A DNA stretch of 42,750 nucleotides from Streptomyces narbonensis (GTDB taxonomy: Bacteria; Actinomycetota; Actinomycetes; Streptomycetales; Streptomycetaceae): assembly GCF_014649015.1 (NCBI RefSeq), contig NZ_BMSF01000029.1, forward strand, positions 1 to 42,750. Reading direction: 5' to 3'. Below are positions 8,151-15,377 of the stretch, piece by piece. Made by a program: the position numbers and the translations under genes. The stretch's first letter is position 1. Every line of letters starts with the position of its first letter. Below the pieces are notes generated by a model, which did no database searches, was not told the origin of the DNA, and saw nothing but the letters and a program-made list of their open reading frames with translations.

Positions 8151-8324
8151 TCAGTCGATGCCACGGAAGATGTGGCGGTCGGGGAAGTCCGCCTCCTCGC
8201 CGGCCAGGAGGACGGGCCGCCCGGACACGAGCTCGACGGCCGGCCTTCCCGAGTCCTCGCTCCGGCCGGCGCGGCCCGCCGGGCGGTTCTCACGCGTACG
8301 TGTGTGCTCGATGGGCGTCTGCAT
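8151..8324 (-). CDS. 57-residue small ORF between hydrolase and questin-oxidase genes
   Basis: Starts MQTPIEHTRTRENRPAG, ends FPDRHIFRGID. It overlaps the 3' end of the hydrolase gene by 35 bp in another frame and stops 23 bp before the questin-oxidase start, so it exactly fills the gap in this run. A GGAG lies 12 bases upstream of the ATG, which is further than ideal. The N-terminal half is Arg-rich and low complexity; the C-terminal half (VELVSGRPVLLAGEEADFPDR) looks like a small folded or binding segment. I recognise no family, and there is no membrane segment. Confidence 0.45.
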   Translation of the reverse strand: MQTPIEHTRTRENRPAGRAGRSEDSGRPAVELVSGRPVLLAGEEADFPDRHIFRGID

Positions 8325-9261
8325 GCCGGGTGTCCGCTCCTCCGCTGTCGGGTCGTGCCTGTCTGCTCCGCGGCCGGTTCCCGGGTGGTGCCGCGTCCTT
8401 CGCCAGCAGGCACTCCTCCAGGAACCCGAGCGCCCTGAGGTGGTAGGTGCGGGCCGCCCAGCCGAGGCTGATGTTGTGGCCGGCGTCCGGCTGGAGGTCC
8501 ACCGTCGTCTTCGCGCCCGACAGGGGGCGCCGCAGGGCGGCGATGGCCTCCTCGTCGAACAGCCACCACTGCTCCTGCTCGGCGAAGGTGAAGCGCACCG
8601 GCACCCGTACCAGCGCCGCGATGCCGGGATACAGCTCCGGCCACAGCGGGCCCTGCTGCGCTTCGGCGGCCGGAACGGGGCAGATCAGCGCGCGGCCGAG
8701 CCGGAAGGCGTCCGGCGGATAGAGCCGCAGGGCTCCCCAGTGCCGTCGCCAGTCTCCGTGCCGGCCGTTGCCGGGCAGCTGGTGCGGGGCCACGGCGAGG
8801 CGGTTGCCGAGTCCGGAGATGTCCAGGCCGATCAGGTCGCCACCGCGTTCGTCCGCGGCGGCGGCCAACGCGAGCTTGCCGCCGTTGGAGTGGGCGACGA
8901 GGAAGAACCCCGCCCCGGTGTCATGGGTGGCGGCGAAGTCGGCCAGCGCGGCGTGCAGGGTGACCGCCTGGTCGATGACGCCCTGCCCGTCGGGCAGTCG
9001 CGCGAGGGACAGGCCGTAGCCGGGGCGGTCGACGGCCAGCACGGTGTAGCCGAGTTCGGCCCCCAGGGCCAGGAGCGAGAGGCCGGGGCGGGAGCGGCTG
9101 TCGAAGTAGCCGGCCCGCATGCCGCCGCCGTGGATGGCGACCACCACCGCGCGAGGCGGCTGCGTGGCCGGTTCGGCGAGCAGCGCGGAGATCGGGACGC
9201 CGTCGGCGTCGAGGGTGATCTCGCGGATCTCCGGGGCACCGGAATGGGGTGGCTGGGCCAT
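8290..9261 (-). CDS. Alpha/beta hydrolase
   Basis: 323 residues. An oxyanion-hole HGGG lies in VVVAIHGGGMRAGYFDSRS, the nucleophile elbow is LVAHSNGGKLAL (Ala-His-Ser-Asn-Gly, with Ala for the first Gly), and a late DAGHNISLG supplies the probable catalytic histidine. The acid is probably in the FTFAEQEQWW region but I cannot fix it. The last 35 or so residues are Arg/Asp/His-rich and look disordered. It could hydrolyse a lactone or ester produced by the neighbouring Baeyer-Villiger-type enzyme; this is inferred from adjacency. ATG start with GAGGAG about ten bases upstream. Confidence 0.8.
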   Translation of the reverse strand: MAQPPHSGAPEIREITLDADGVPISALLAEPATQPPRAVVVAIHGGGMRAGYFDSRSRPGLSLLALGAELGYTVLAVDRPGYGLSLARLPDGQGVIDQAVTLHAALADFAATHDTGAGFFLVAHSNGGKLALAAAADERGGDLIGLDISGLGNRLAVAPHQLPGNGRHGDWRRHWGALRLYPPDAFRLGRALICPVPAAEAQQGPLWPELYPGIAALVRVPVRFTFAEQEQWWLFDEEAIAALRRPLSGAKTTVDLQPDAGHNISLGWAARTYHLRALGFLEECLLAKDAAPPGNRPRSRQARPDSGGADTRHADAHRAHTYA

Positions 9262-9265
9262 GTGA

Positions 9266-9475
9266 TCAGCACTCCTCGCGCACGGACGGATCGGAAGGTC
9301 CCGGGGAGGGGTGACCGGGGGGCCGGCAGTCGGCCCTGCCCGGCGGCCCCGGGCGGCGGCCGAGGCTCCACGCGATGCGGCGGCGGACGAGCGTGCGCAG
9401 GGGTGTCACGGTGTACGGCCGTGTGGCCGGGCCGGTGTGGGAGGGCATCGTCGGGGCTTTCTCGAGTGTCGTCAT
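9266..9475 (-). CDS. 69-residue small basic ORF coupled to the carboxylase epsilon gene
   Basis: The ATG overlaps the epsilon-subunit stop by 4 bp (ATGA), and the stop lies 4 bp before the hydrolase start, a spacing typical of real co-translated genes. The protein starts MTTLEKAPTMPSHTG, has a basic centre (TLVRRRIAWSLGRR) and a Pro/Gly-rich tail. I recognise no domain. It has no ribosome site of its own, so it would rely on coupling. It may be a real small protein or a fortuitous open frame in high-GC DNA. Confidence 0.4.
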   Translation of the reverse strand: MTTLEKAPTMPSHTGPATRPYTVTPLRTLVRRRIAWSLGRRPGPPGRADCRPPGHPSPGPSDPSVREEC

Positions 9476-9732
9476 CCGGGATCACCGGCGCCCGGCTCGG
9501 GGCGGCGCACTCCGGAGCGCCAGCTGCGGGGTGCGCGATGGCCGTGAGCGCGGTCGGGGCTGCGCCAGTGGGCGGGCGCGGGGCCCTGCTCCTCGGTGGC
9601 GTCCTGCGTGCCGGACATGCGCATGAGGAGGACCACGGCGAGCGCGGCCATCTCCTCGTCGGTGGGCACGCCTCTCTCCACGCGGAAGAGGTGCTCGGCG
9701 TCGAGGGCGGAAGTGGGGGTCTGGGTGGTCAA
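9472..9732 (-). CDS. Acyl-CoA carboxylase epsilon subunit
   Basis: 86 residues. The segment LFRVERGVPTDEEMAALAVVLL is the conserved core of the actinobacterial ACC_epsilon family, and a tryptophan-containing basic tail (HWRSPDR) follows, as in known epsilon subunits. These small proteins stabilise and activate the alpha/beta acyl-CoA carboxylase complex that makes malonyl-CoA. The matching beta subunit is at 22570-24135 and the alpha subunit begins at 42670, so the three subunits are scattered in one cluster. TTG start preceded by AAAGGA at good spacing. First gene of the leftward 9.7-7.0 kb run. Confidence 0.8.
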   Translation of the reverse strand: MTTQTPTSALDAEHLFRVERGVPTDEEMAALAVVLLMRMSGTQDATEEQGPAPAHWRSPDRAHGHRAPRSWRSGVRRPEPGAGDPG

Positions 9733-9776
9733 GTTCTGTGTCCTTTCCGGACGACTCCTGTTTCGGATCCGTGAGG

Positions 9777-9855
9777 GGCGGGCCGTCGGACCGGCCGGGC
9801 GGGCCGGCCGGGCGGGCGGGCGGGCGGGCGGGCCGGGCGGGCCGTCGGACCGGCC
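9777..9855. repeat. GGGC tract (G-quadruplex motif) flanked by a 20-bp direct repeat
   Basis: Six G3 runs separated by single C (9810-9832) form an ideal G-quadruplex motif on the plus strand. The tract is flanked by identical 20-bp copies (9777-9796 and 9836-9855) containing GCCGTCGGACCGGCC. It lies between the 3-ketoreductase stop and the epsilon-subunit start. Confidence 0.75.
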
Positions 9856-9869
9856 CCGGACGGAAAGAC

Positions 9870-9898
9870 GCCGCCCGCCCTGCGGAAGGGCGGACGGC
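9870..9898 (-). terminator. Strong hairpin behind the 3-ketoreductase gene
   Basis: Arms of 12 nt (9870-9881 and 9887-9898; GCCGCCCGCCCT and its complement, one mismatch) with a 5-nt loop, 62 bp past the 3-ketoreductase stop. It probably ends the epimerase-dehydratase-reductase operon. Confidence 0.7.
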
Positions 9899-9959
9899 GC
9901 TGCGTCGGGTCGTACGAGGGGGGGATCACCCGGGGGCCGCGGTCACCCGGGGGCAGCAG

Positions 9960-10919
9960 TCACTCCGCCGCCCTTGCCCGGACGGCCTGGAGCAGCCGGG
10001 CCTGGGTGAGCACCATCGGATCGGGGGCGTCGCCGGAGCGCACGGCCCGGGCGAACGCGGCCACGGTGCCCGCCACCTGGTCGTCGGCGGGCAGCACCAG
10101 TTCCTCGGTGCCGCCGCGCCGCTCGACACGGACCCGGGGGCGGTGGTCGGCGGGCGGGGTGAACGCCCTCTCGACGGTCACCCTTCCCTCGCTCCCCCAC
10201 AGCTCGTACATCGACCGGTATCCGTGGTCGAGGCCGAAGGAGAGCTGGACGCCGGTCCCCTCCGGGGTGCGCAGCAGCACCGCACCCGAGGTGTCCACCC
10301 TGTCGGCGGGGCCGTGTGTGAGGGCGGCGCCGACGACGTCGAGCCGCTCGCCCAGGAAGTGCAGGGCGGCCCGCAGCGGGTACACCCCGGTGTCCCACAG
10401 GGCGCCGCCGCCGAGTTCGGGGCGGTAGCGGATGTCGTCGTCGGGCAGTCGGGGTACGGCGAACGAGGCCTGGAAGCCGCGGAGTTCACCGACGGCGCCG
10501 TCGGCCACGAGCTTCTCGACGGCCGCGTGCTGGGAGTGATGGACGAACATGACGTTCTCCATCAGGAACAGGCCCGACTCCGTCGCCAGGTCGAACAGCC
10601 GCTCCGTGGCGCCGAGGTCGGTCGTGAGCGGCTTCTCCGCGAGGACGTGCTTACCGGCGCGCAGCGCCGCCTCGACCCACTCGGCGTGCAGGGCCGCGGG
10701 CAGCGGGACGTACACCGCGTCGATGTCGTCCCGGGCCAGCAGGGCGGCGTAGCCGTGCACCGGGCGGGCGTCGAACCGTCCGGCGAGCTCGCGCGCCCGG
10801 TCGGCGTCACGGCCCGCGACGGCGGCGACCCGCACGCCGGGCGTCGCCGCCATCGCCGGCAGCATGCGGCGGCGTGCGATGTCCGCGCAGCCGAGGACGC
10901 CGATCCGCAGGCCGTCCAT
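9960..10919 (-). CDS. NDP-hexose 3-ketoreductase (Gfo/Idh family)
   Basis: 319 residues. The N-terminal Rossmann fold begins RIGVLGCADIARRRMLPAM. The catalytic EKP motif of the Gfo/Idh/MocA family is in HVLAEKPLTTDL. GGGALWDTGVYPLRAAL is typical of sugar C3 ketoreductases such as UrdT/LanT and SpnN. It reduces the unstable 3,4-diketo sugar made by the 2,3-dehydratase to a TDP-4-keto-2,6-dideoxyhexose. Its ATG overlaps the 2,3-dehydratase stop by one base (TGATG), matching their sequential action. Last gene of a three-gene operon starting with the 3,5-epimerase. Confidence 0.9.
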   Translation of the reverse strand: MDGLRIGVLGCADIARRRMLPAMAATPGVRVAAVAGRDADRARELAGRFDARPVHGYAALLARDDIDAVYVPLPAALHAEWVEAALRAGKHVLAEKPLTTDLGATERLFDLATESGLFLMENVMFVHHSQHAAVEKLVADGAVGELRGFQASFAVPRLPDDDIRYRPELGGGALWDTGVYPLRAALHFLGERLDVVGAALTHGPADRVDTSGAVLLRTPEGTGVQLSFGLDHGYRSMYELWGSEGRVTVERAFTPPADHRPRVRVERRGGTEELVLPADDQVAGTVAAFARAVRSGDAPDPMVLTQARLLQAVRARAAE

Positions 10920-12325
10920 CAGGCACCGGCCCCGGTGGCGTGGAGGCAGGCGAGCAGGGTGCGGGCCTGGACGTTGACGTAGTGGCCGTGCCTGACCAGC
11001 GAGGTCAGCTGGCCGGGCGTGACCCAGCGGTACCCGGCGGGCGGGTCGATCGGAGCGGTCTCCTCGTCCGCCTCGACCAGCAGGTAGCGGCTCTCCGCGT
11101 TGAGGAACCTGCCGCCCTCCTCCGAGTGCAGCGCCTCGTAGCGGATCCGGTCGGGCCCGGCCGCCAGGACTTCGTCGAGGTAGCGGGGGCGGCCGTCGCC
11201 GTCCAGGTGGGAGTAGTTGTCGGGGGTGTACTGGACGGTGGGGCCGAGCTCGATGGTGTCGAGGAAGCCGCCCTCGACCCGGGCGTGCACCAGGACGTGG
11301 AGCGCCCCGTCGATCCACCGGGTCAGGAAGGCGGCGACGCCGAGGCCGTACGGCTCGAACAGCGGCTGGGTCCAGCCGGAGACCTCGCGGCTGCCCGCCT
11401 GGACGGACACCGCGACGACGCGGAAGTACCGGCCGTCCTCGCGGTCGATGGCATCCTCGCTCCGCTGCCAGCCGGGGAGCCCGTCCAGCGGCACACGGCG
11501 GGTGCTCACGTCGTGCCGGGAGCGCTCGGCGGTGATCCACGACAGCAGCTCCGTGTCGGAGTGCAGTGCGCCGGTGGCCGCGTCCGGGAAGGGGGCGCAG
11601 GCCAGGACCGTACGGGAGTCCATGTTGACCACGTTGTCCCGGTGCAGGAGCTCGCCGATCTGCCCGAGGGTCAGCCAGCAGAAGTCGTCGTGGAGCGGGA
11701 CGTCGCCGACGGCCTCGACGATCATGTTGCGGTTGCTCTTGTGCAGGAACCACGAGCCGTGCTCGGACTGGAGCACGTCGGCCAGGACGCGGCCCTTGCC
11801 GGGCCTGACGAAGTACTCGATGTACTTGACGTCCGCGCCCTCGTGGACCTTGGTGTAGTTGCTGCGGGTGGCCTGCACGGTCGGCGAGAGCTGGAGCAGG
11901 TTCCGGTTGCCCGGCTCCATCTTGGCCTGCATGAGGAAGTGCAGGACCCCGTCGAACTCCTTGACCAGGATGCCCAGGATGCCGATCTCGGGCTGCTTGA
12001 TGATCGGCTGGTGCCACTGGGGGAAGACGCCCCCCTCGTGGGTGACGTGCAGTCCCTCCACGGAGAAGAACCGGCCGCTGCGGTGCACCAGGTTCCCGGT
12101 GCCCTCTTCGAACGACCAGCCTTCGAGGGCGTCGAAGGGGATCCGGTCGACCCGGAACCGGTGCGCCCTGCGGCGCTCCTCGAGCCAGTCCGGGAAGGCC
12201 TCGGTGCTCAGCTGCGCGCCGGCCGTGCTGGCCGCGGACCGGGCTATCCGGTCGGCGATCGCGGCGTCCTCGCGGGCTTGCAGGGCAGTCTGGCCGACTG
12301 CGGTCGTGACGAACGTAGCCGACAT
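10919..12325 (-). CDS. NDP-hexose 2,3-dehydratase
   Basis: 468 residues, the usual length for this two-repeat family (UrdS/LanS, JadO, SpnO). Each half carries the family pattern: FRVDRIPFDALEGWSF ... PTVQATRSNY ... CWLTLGQIGELLH, then VPLDGLPGWQRSEDAI ... PTVQYTPDNY ... RWVTPGQLTSLVR. It removes the C2 hydroxyl of TDP-4-keto-6-deoxyglucose, the committed step to 2-deoxysugars. ATG start with AGGAG six bases upstream. It lies 41 bp after the 3,5-epimerase gene and overlaps the 3-ketoreductase gene. Confidence 0.93.
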   Translation of the reverse strand: MSATFVTTAVGQTALQAREDAAIADRIARSAASTAGAQLSTEAFPDWLEERRRAHRFRVDRIPFDALEGWSFEEGTGNLVHRSGRFFSVEGLHVTHEGGVFPQWHQPIIKQPEIGILGILVKEFDGVLHFLMQAKMEPGNRNLLQLSPTVQATRSNYTKVHEGADVKYIEYFVRPGKGRVLADVLQSEHGSWFLHKSNRNMIVEAVGDVPLHDDFCWLTLGQIGELLHRDNVVNMDSRTVLACAPFPDAATGALHSDTELLSWITAERSRHDVSTRRVPLDGLPGWQRSEDAIDREDGRYFRVVAVSVQAGSREVSGWTQPLFEPYGLGVAAFLTRWIDGALHVLVHARVEGGFLDTIELGPTVQYTPDNYSHLDGDGRPRYLDEVLAAGPDRIRYEALHSEEGGRFLNAESRYLLVEADEETAPIDPPAGYRWVTPGQLTSLVRHGHYVNVQARTLLACLHATGAGA

Positions 12326-12366
12326 GGCGTACTCCTGAGGTGGGGATGAAGGGATATGACGGTTGA

Positions 12367-12954
12367 TCAGGTGGGCCTGGCGTCCGGGGCCTGGTACGGC
12401 AGGAGCAGCCCTGCCTCCTCGGCCTCCCGCAGCGACATGGCGTTCGCGTCCTTCTGCGACATCAGGGGCGGCCGGGTCCAGCCCCAGGGCAGGGCCAGGT
12501 CGGGGTCGAGCGGGTTGATGTCGATCTGGGTGCCGGGCACGTACACACTGGACAGGACGTAGGAGATGCACGAGTCGTCGGCGAGGGCGAGGAAGCCGTG
12601 GCCGACGCCTTCCGGGACGAAGACCGACAGGCCGGACTCGGGGTCCAGGATGTTGCTCGCGGACTGCCCGAAGGTGGGCGAGCCGGGCCGCAGGTCGACC
12701 ACGAAGTCACGCAGTGCCCCCCGGACGCAGGTGACGAACTTCGCCTGGCCCGGGGGGCTGGTCACGCTGTGGATGCCGCGCAGGGTGTTCTCCTGCGACA
12801 CCGAGTAGTTGATCTGGCGCGGTACGAAACTCCGCCCCATGACCTTTTCGAACTCGTCCGCCCGCATTCCTTCGAAGAAGGATCCGCGGTCGTCCTTACG
12901 GAGTTCCGGGGTGACGACGAACACCCCGGGTATTTCCAACTCTGCTATGTGCAC
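12367..12954 (-). CDS. dTDP-4-keto-6-deoxyhexose 3,5- (or 5-) epimerase
   Basis: 195 residues, RmlC-type cupin. DDRGSFFEGM, the catalytic-base region LRGIHSVTSPPGQAKFVTCVRGALRDFVVDLRPG is recognisable (key residues His in RGIH and Asp in VDLR), and SYVLSSVYVPG takes the place of the usual tyrosine-containing loop. It inverts C5 (and perhaps C3), giving L-configured sugars such as L-rhodinose. GTG start with GGAA five bases upstream. First gene of the 12.95-9.96 kb operon. The 136-bp gap upstream (12955-13090) holds AGTAATGA at 13056-13063, also found at 38029-38036, and should contain the promoter. Confidence 0.88.
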   Translation of the reverse strand: MHIAELEIPGVFVVTPELRKDDRGSFFEGMRADEFEKVMGRSFVPRQINYSVSQENTLRGIHSVTSPPGQAKFVTCVRGALRDFVVDLRPGSPTFGQSASNILDPESGLSVFVPEGVGHGFLALADDSCISYVLSSVYVPGTQIDINPLDPDLALPWGWTRPPLMSQKDANAMSLREAEEAGLLLPYQAPDARPT

Positions 12955-13090
12955 TGCCGTTCCACATCCCTGTCGAGGTAATCCTCAGATGGCGCCGCAC
13001 GGCGTCTGCCAGGGGGGAAGCGGCGCACACGTGCCCGCTACGCTCTACTCGGCGAAGTAATGATGCAAGCCAATTACCGGAGTTTTCACG

Positions 13091-13720
13091 TCAGTTGACG
13101 GGTGCGTTGCTCGATTTGACGAGGATCTGCCGGAAGACGTCCTCGCTCTGCGCGCCGGTGAGGATGGGGCCGGCGCTGAACGCGAACACCGGAACGCCCC
13201 GCACGCCGAGCCGACGCACCCGGTCGAGTTCCGCCTGGAGCGCTTCGCCGGCCGGCTCCCGGACGGTGACGCCGAGTTCCTCGGCCAGGGAGGCGAGGAC
13301 GGCCGGGTCGCCGATGTTCAGCCCGTCGGTGAAGTGCGCGCGGAAGAGCCGCTCGACGGCCTCCTCGCCCTTGCCCTGCCCGCTCGCCACGGCGATGAGG
13401 TGGTGCGCGCCGAAGGTGCTGGTGGCGATGGCCCGGTCGTAGTTCAGCTCCAGGCCGTCGTGCACCGCGTCCGCGGCGACCTGGGTGGTGTGCGCGGCGG
13501 CTTCCTCGCCGAACACCTCGCGCAGTGCGTCGAGCAGCGGCTCGCCCTCACCGGTTGCCTCCGGTGCCAGCTGGAAGGGCCTGAAGGCGAACTCGACCTC
13601 GCCGCCGGACGCGCGGTGCCGGGCGACCGCCTTGGCCAGCCTGGTGTATCCGATGTAGGACGCGGCGCAGATGACGTCGAGGACCATCTCGATGCGTACG
13701 GGCTGCGGTTGTGCCGGCAT
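13091..13720 (-). CDS. DsbA-fold (FrnE-like) protein lacking the CxxC motif
   Basis: 209 residues. The thioredoxin-type DsbA/FrnE fold is shown by VRIEMVLDVICAASYIGYTRL at the N-terminus, a helical insert, and GVRGVPVFAF, the cis-Pro loop. Where redox members have CPWC, this protein has CAAS, so it keeps one cysteine (Cys18) and cannot form the active-site disulfide. It is closer in logic to 2-hydroxychromene-2-carboxylate isomerases, which have Ser there. FrnE-like proteins occur in several aromatic polyketide clusters, with unclear roles. The start at 13720 has AGGAG six bases upstream; an upstream in-frame start (13780) lacks one. Function here is unknown. Confidence 0.78.
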   Translation of the reverse strand: MPAQPQPVRIEMVLDVICAASYIGYTRLAKAVARHRASGGEVEFAFRPFQLAPEATGEGEPLLDALREVFGEEAAAHTTQVAADAVHDGLELNYDRAIATSTFGAHHLIAVASGQGKGEEAVERLFRAHFTDGLNIGDPAVLASLAEELGVTVREPAGEALQAELDRVRRLGVRGVPVFAFSAGPILTGAQSEDVFRQILVKSSNAPVN

Positions 13721-13796
13721 GGGGGTCTCCTGCTTCGTGGGACGACGGTGGGGAGTGAGGGGTCGGGCTGGTTCGATCATGCCGTGGCGTCAGGCG

Positions 13797-15068
13797 TCAG
13801 ACGGAGTTTCCGTCGCCTTCGTCACGTCGCGACGGGAAGGTGCGCCGCTCCAGTTCGGCCACGATGTCGGCCGGGCCCGGCTGGTCGAGGAGGTCCTGGT
13901 GGAGCACGGCGGCGCCCTCGCGGAAGCCGGGCTCGGTGAGGATCCGGGCGAGCTGGTCCCGGACCGCGTCCACGGTGAAGTTGGGCGTGTCGACGACGAG
14001 TCCGGCCCCGCGCTCCTCGACGTACCTCGCGGTGTCGAGGAAGTCTCCGCGCACGCCGGGGGCGATGAGCTGGGGAACCCGGTGGGTCGCGGCGGCCGTG
14101 AAGGTGCCGCCGCCGCCGTGGTGCAGGATCGCCGCGCAGGTCGGCAGCAGCAGGGTCAGCGGCACGTAGTCGACTGCCCGGACGTTCTTGGGGAGGGTGC
14201 CCAGGGAGGCGAGCTGCTGCGCGTTGGCCGTGACGACCAGCTCGGCGTCCAGCTCCGCGAGCCCTTCGAGGAGTTCGCCGAGGGGGATGTGCCCCTCCTT
14301 GGAGCGCTCCCGGGTGGTGACCCCGAGCGAGACGCACACCCGCGCCCGCTCCGGCTCTTCGAGGAGCCACTGCGGTATCTCCGAACCGCCGTTGTACGGG
14401 ACCATGCGCACCGGCACGGTCGGCAGGCCCAGCGGCAGCGCCAGCCGGGGCGGCACGGGGTCCACCGTCCACCGGCCGAGGAGCATCTCCTCGTCCACCT
14501 CGTATCCGTGTCGCTGGGCGAGGGGGCGGACCACACTGGTCAGCGGGTCCTCACCGGGGGCGAACAGCGTCCGCGACCAGGCGAAGTAGTCCAGGCCCCA
14601 CAGCAGGCGGGCGTGCGCCGCACCGGCGGCCCGCGCGGCGATCGGCGAGGGGATGCACGCGGGGTCCCAGAGCACCAGGTCGGGCTGCCAGCGGCGGGCG
14701 AAGGCGACCAGTTCGTCCGTGAAGGTGACGCCGCCCGGGCCCGGCTCGGCCGGGTAGTAGAAGGGGAGGGCGGGGAGTATCCGGCGGTGGAAGAAGTCCC
14801 AGAGGTGTGCCTCGGACTCCGAGGGGACGACGGTCTCCCACGGGTCCGGCTGCTCGCCCTCGCTCTCGTCCTCCCCCTCCGCCTTCGGCGTGTGGTCGAG
14901 CGGCTCGCCCAGACCCACCGCGGTGAGTCCGGCCACCGTGATCGGGCCGACCAGGTCCGGCTGGCTGACCACGCAGACATCGTGCCCGGCGCTCTTGAGC
15001 GCCCAGGCCAGCGGCACGACGGGGTAGAGGTGGGCCGTCGCCGGGAGGATCGTGAACATGACGCGCAT
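13797..15068 (-). CDS. GT-B (GT1 family) deoxysugar glycosyltransferase
   Basis: 423 residues. The N-terminal half starts MRVMFTILPATAHLYPVVPL; the nucleotide-binding C-terminal half has LHHGGGGTFTAAATHRVPQL, the family signature. DYFAWSRTLF in the middle resembles aromatic-polyketide glycosyltransferases. It should transfer a TDP-deoxyhexose made by the flanking genes to the aglycone. The ATG at 15068 has AGGAG six bases upstream. The reading frame stays open further upstream only because of an 18-bp tandem repeat, so I reject the longer form. Acceptor position (O- or C-) cannot be read from the sequence. Confidence 0.88.
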   Translation of the reverse strand: MRVMFTILPATAHLYPVVPLAWALKSAGHDVCVVSQPDLVGPITVAGLTAVGLGEPLDHTPKAEGEDESEGEQPDPWETVVPSESEAHLWDFFHRRILPALPFYYPAEPGPGGVTFTDELVAFARRWQPDLVLWDPACIPSPIAARAAGAAHARLLWGLDYFAWSRTLFAPGEDPLTSVVRPLAQRHGYEVDEEMLLGRWTVDPVPPRLALPLGLPTVPVRMVPYNGGSEIPQWLLEEPERARVCVSLGVTTRERSKEGHIPLGELLEGLAELDAELVVTANAQQLASLGTLPKNVRAVDYVPLTLLLPTCAAILHHGGGGTFTAAATHRVPQLIAPGVRGDFLDTARYVEERGAGLVVDTPNFTVDAVRDQLARILTEPGFREGAAVLHQDLLDQPGPADIVAELERRTFPSRRDEGDGNSV

Positions 15069-15215
15069 CGCGCACTCCTGGGAAATGGTGGTGGGGCTCT
15101 TCGGTGGTCGTCCGGGCGCCGGTGACGCGTCGGCGACGTGGTCAGGCCGGGGGCGGGCCGGCACGGGTAGCGGGTGGGGACACCGCGTCCGCCGCTCGCC
15201 GCCCGGCCCCGACTC

Positions 15216-15359
15216 GTCTTCCGTCCGGCGTACGTCTTCCGTCCGGCACTCGTCGTCCGTCCGGCACTCGTCGTCCGGTCGGCGCACGTCGTCCGTCCGG
15301 CGCACGTCTTCCGGTCGGCGCACGTCTTCCTGCCGGCGCACGTCTTTCTGCCGGCGCCT
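15216..15359. repeat. 18-bp tandem repeat, eight copies
   Basis: Eight consecutive, slightly diverged 18-bp units (GTCTTCCGTCCGGCGTAC and variants; the middle alternates CGTCC/GGTCG) fill about half of the 309-bp gap between the second glycosyltransferase and the 3-dehydratase. The units are a multiple of three and read as a hexapeptide repeat in one frame, but no start or ribosome site supports translation. Confidence 0.85.
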
Positions 15360-15377
15360 CGGAAGGGGTCTGCGCGG

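Noticed and set aside
13797..15341. Extended glycosyltransferase with an N-terminal hexapeptide repeat
   Set aside because: The extra 91 codons come from the 18-bp tandem repeat. The ATG at 15068 has a good ribosome site and aligns with family starts.
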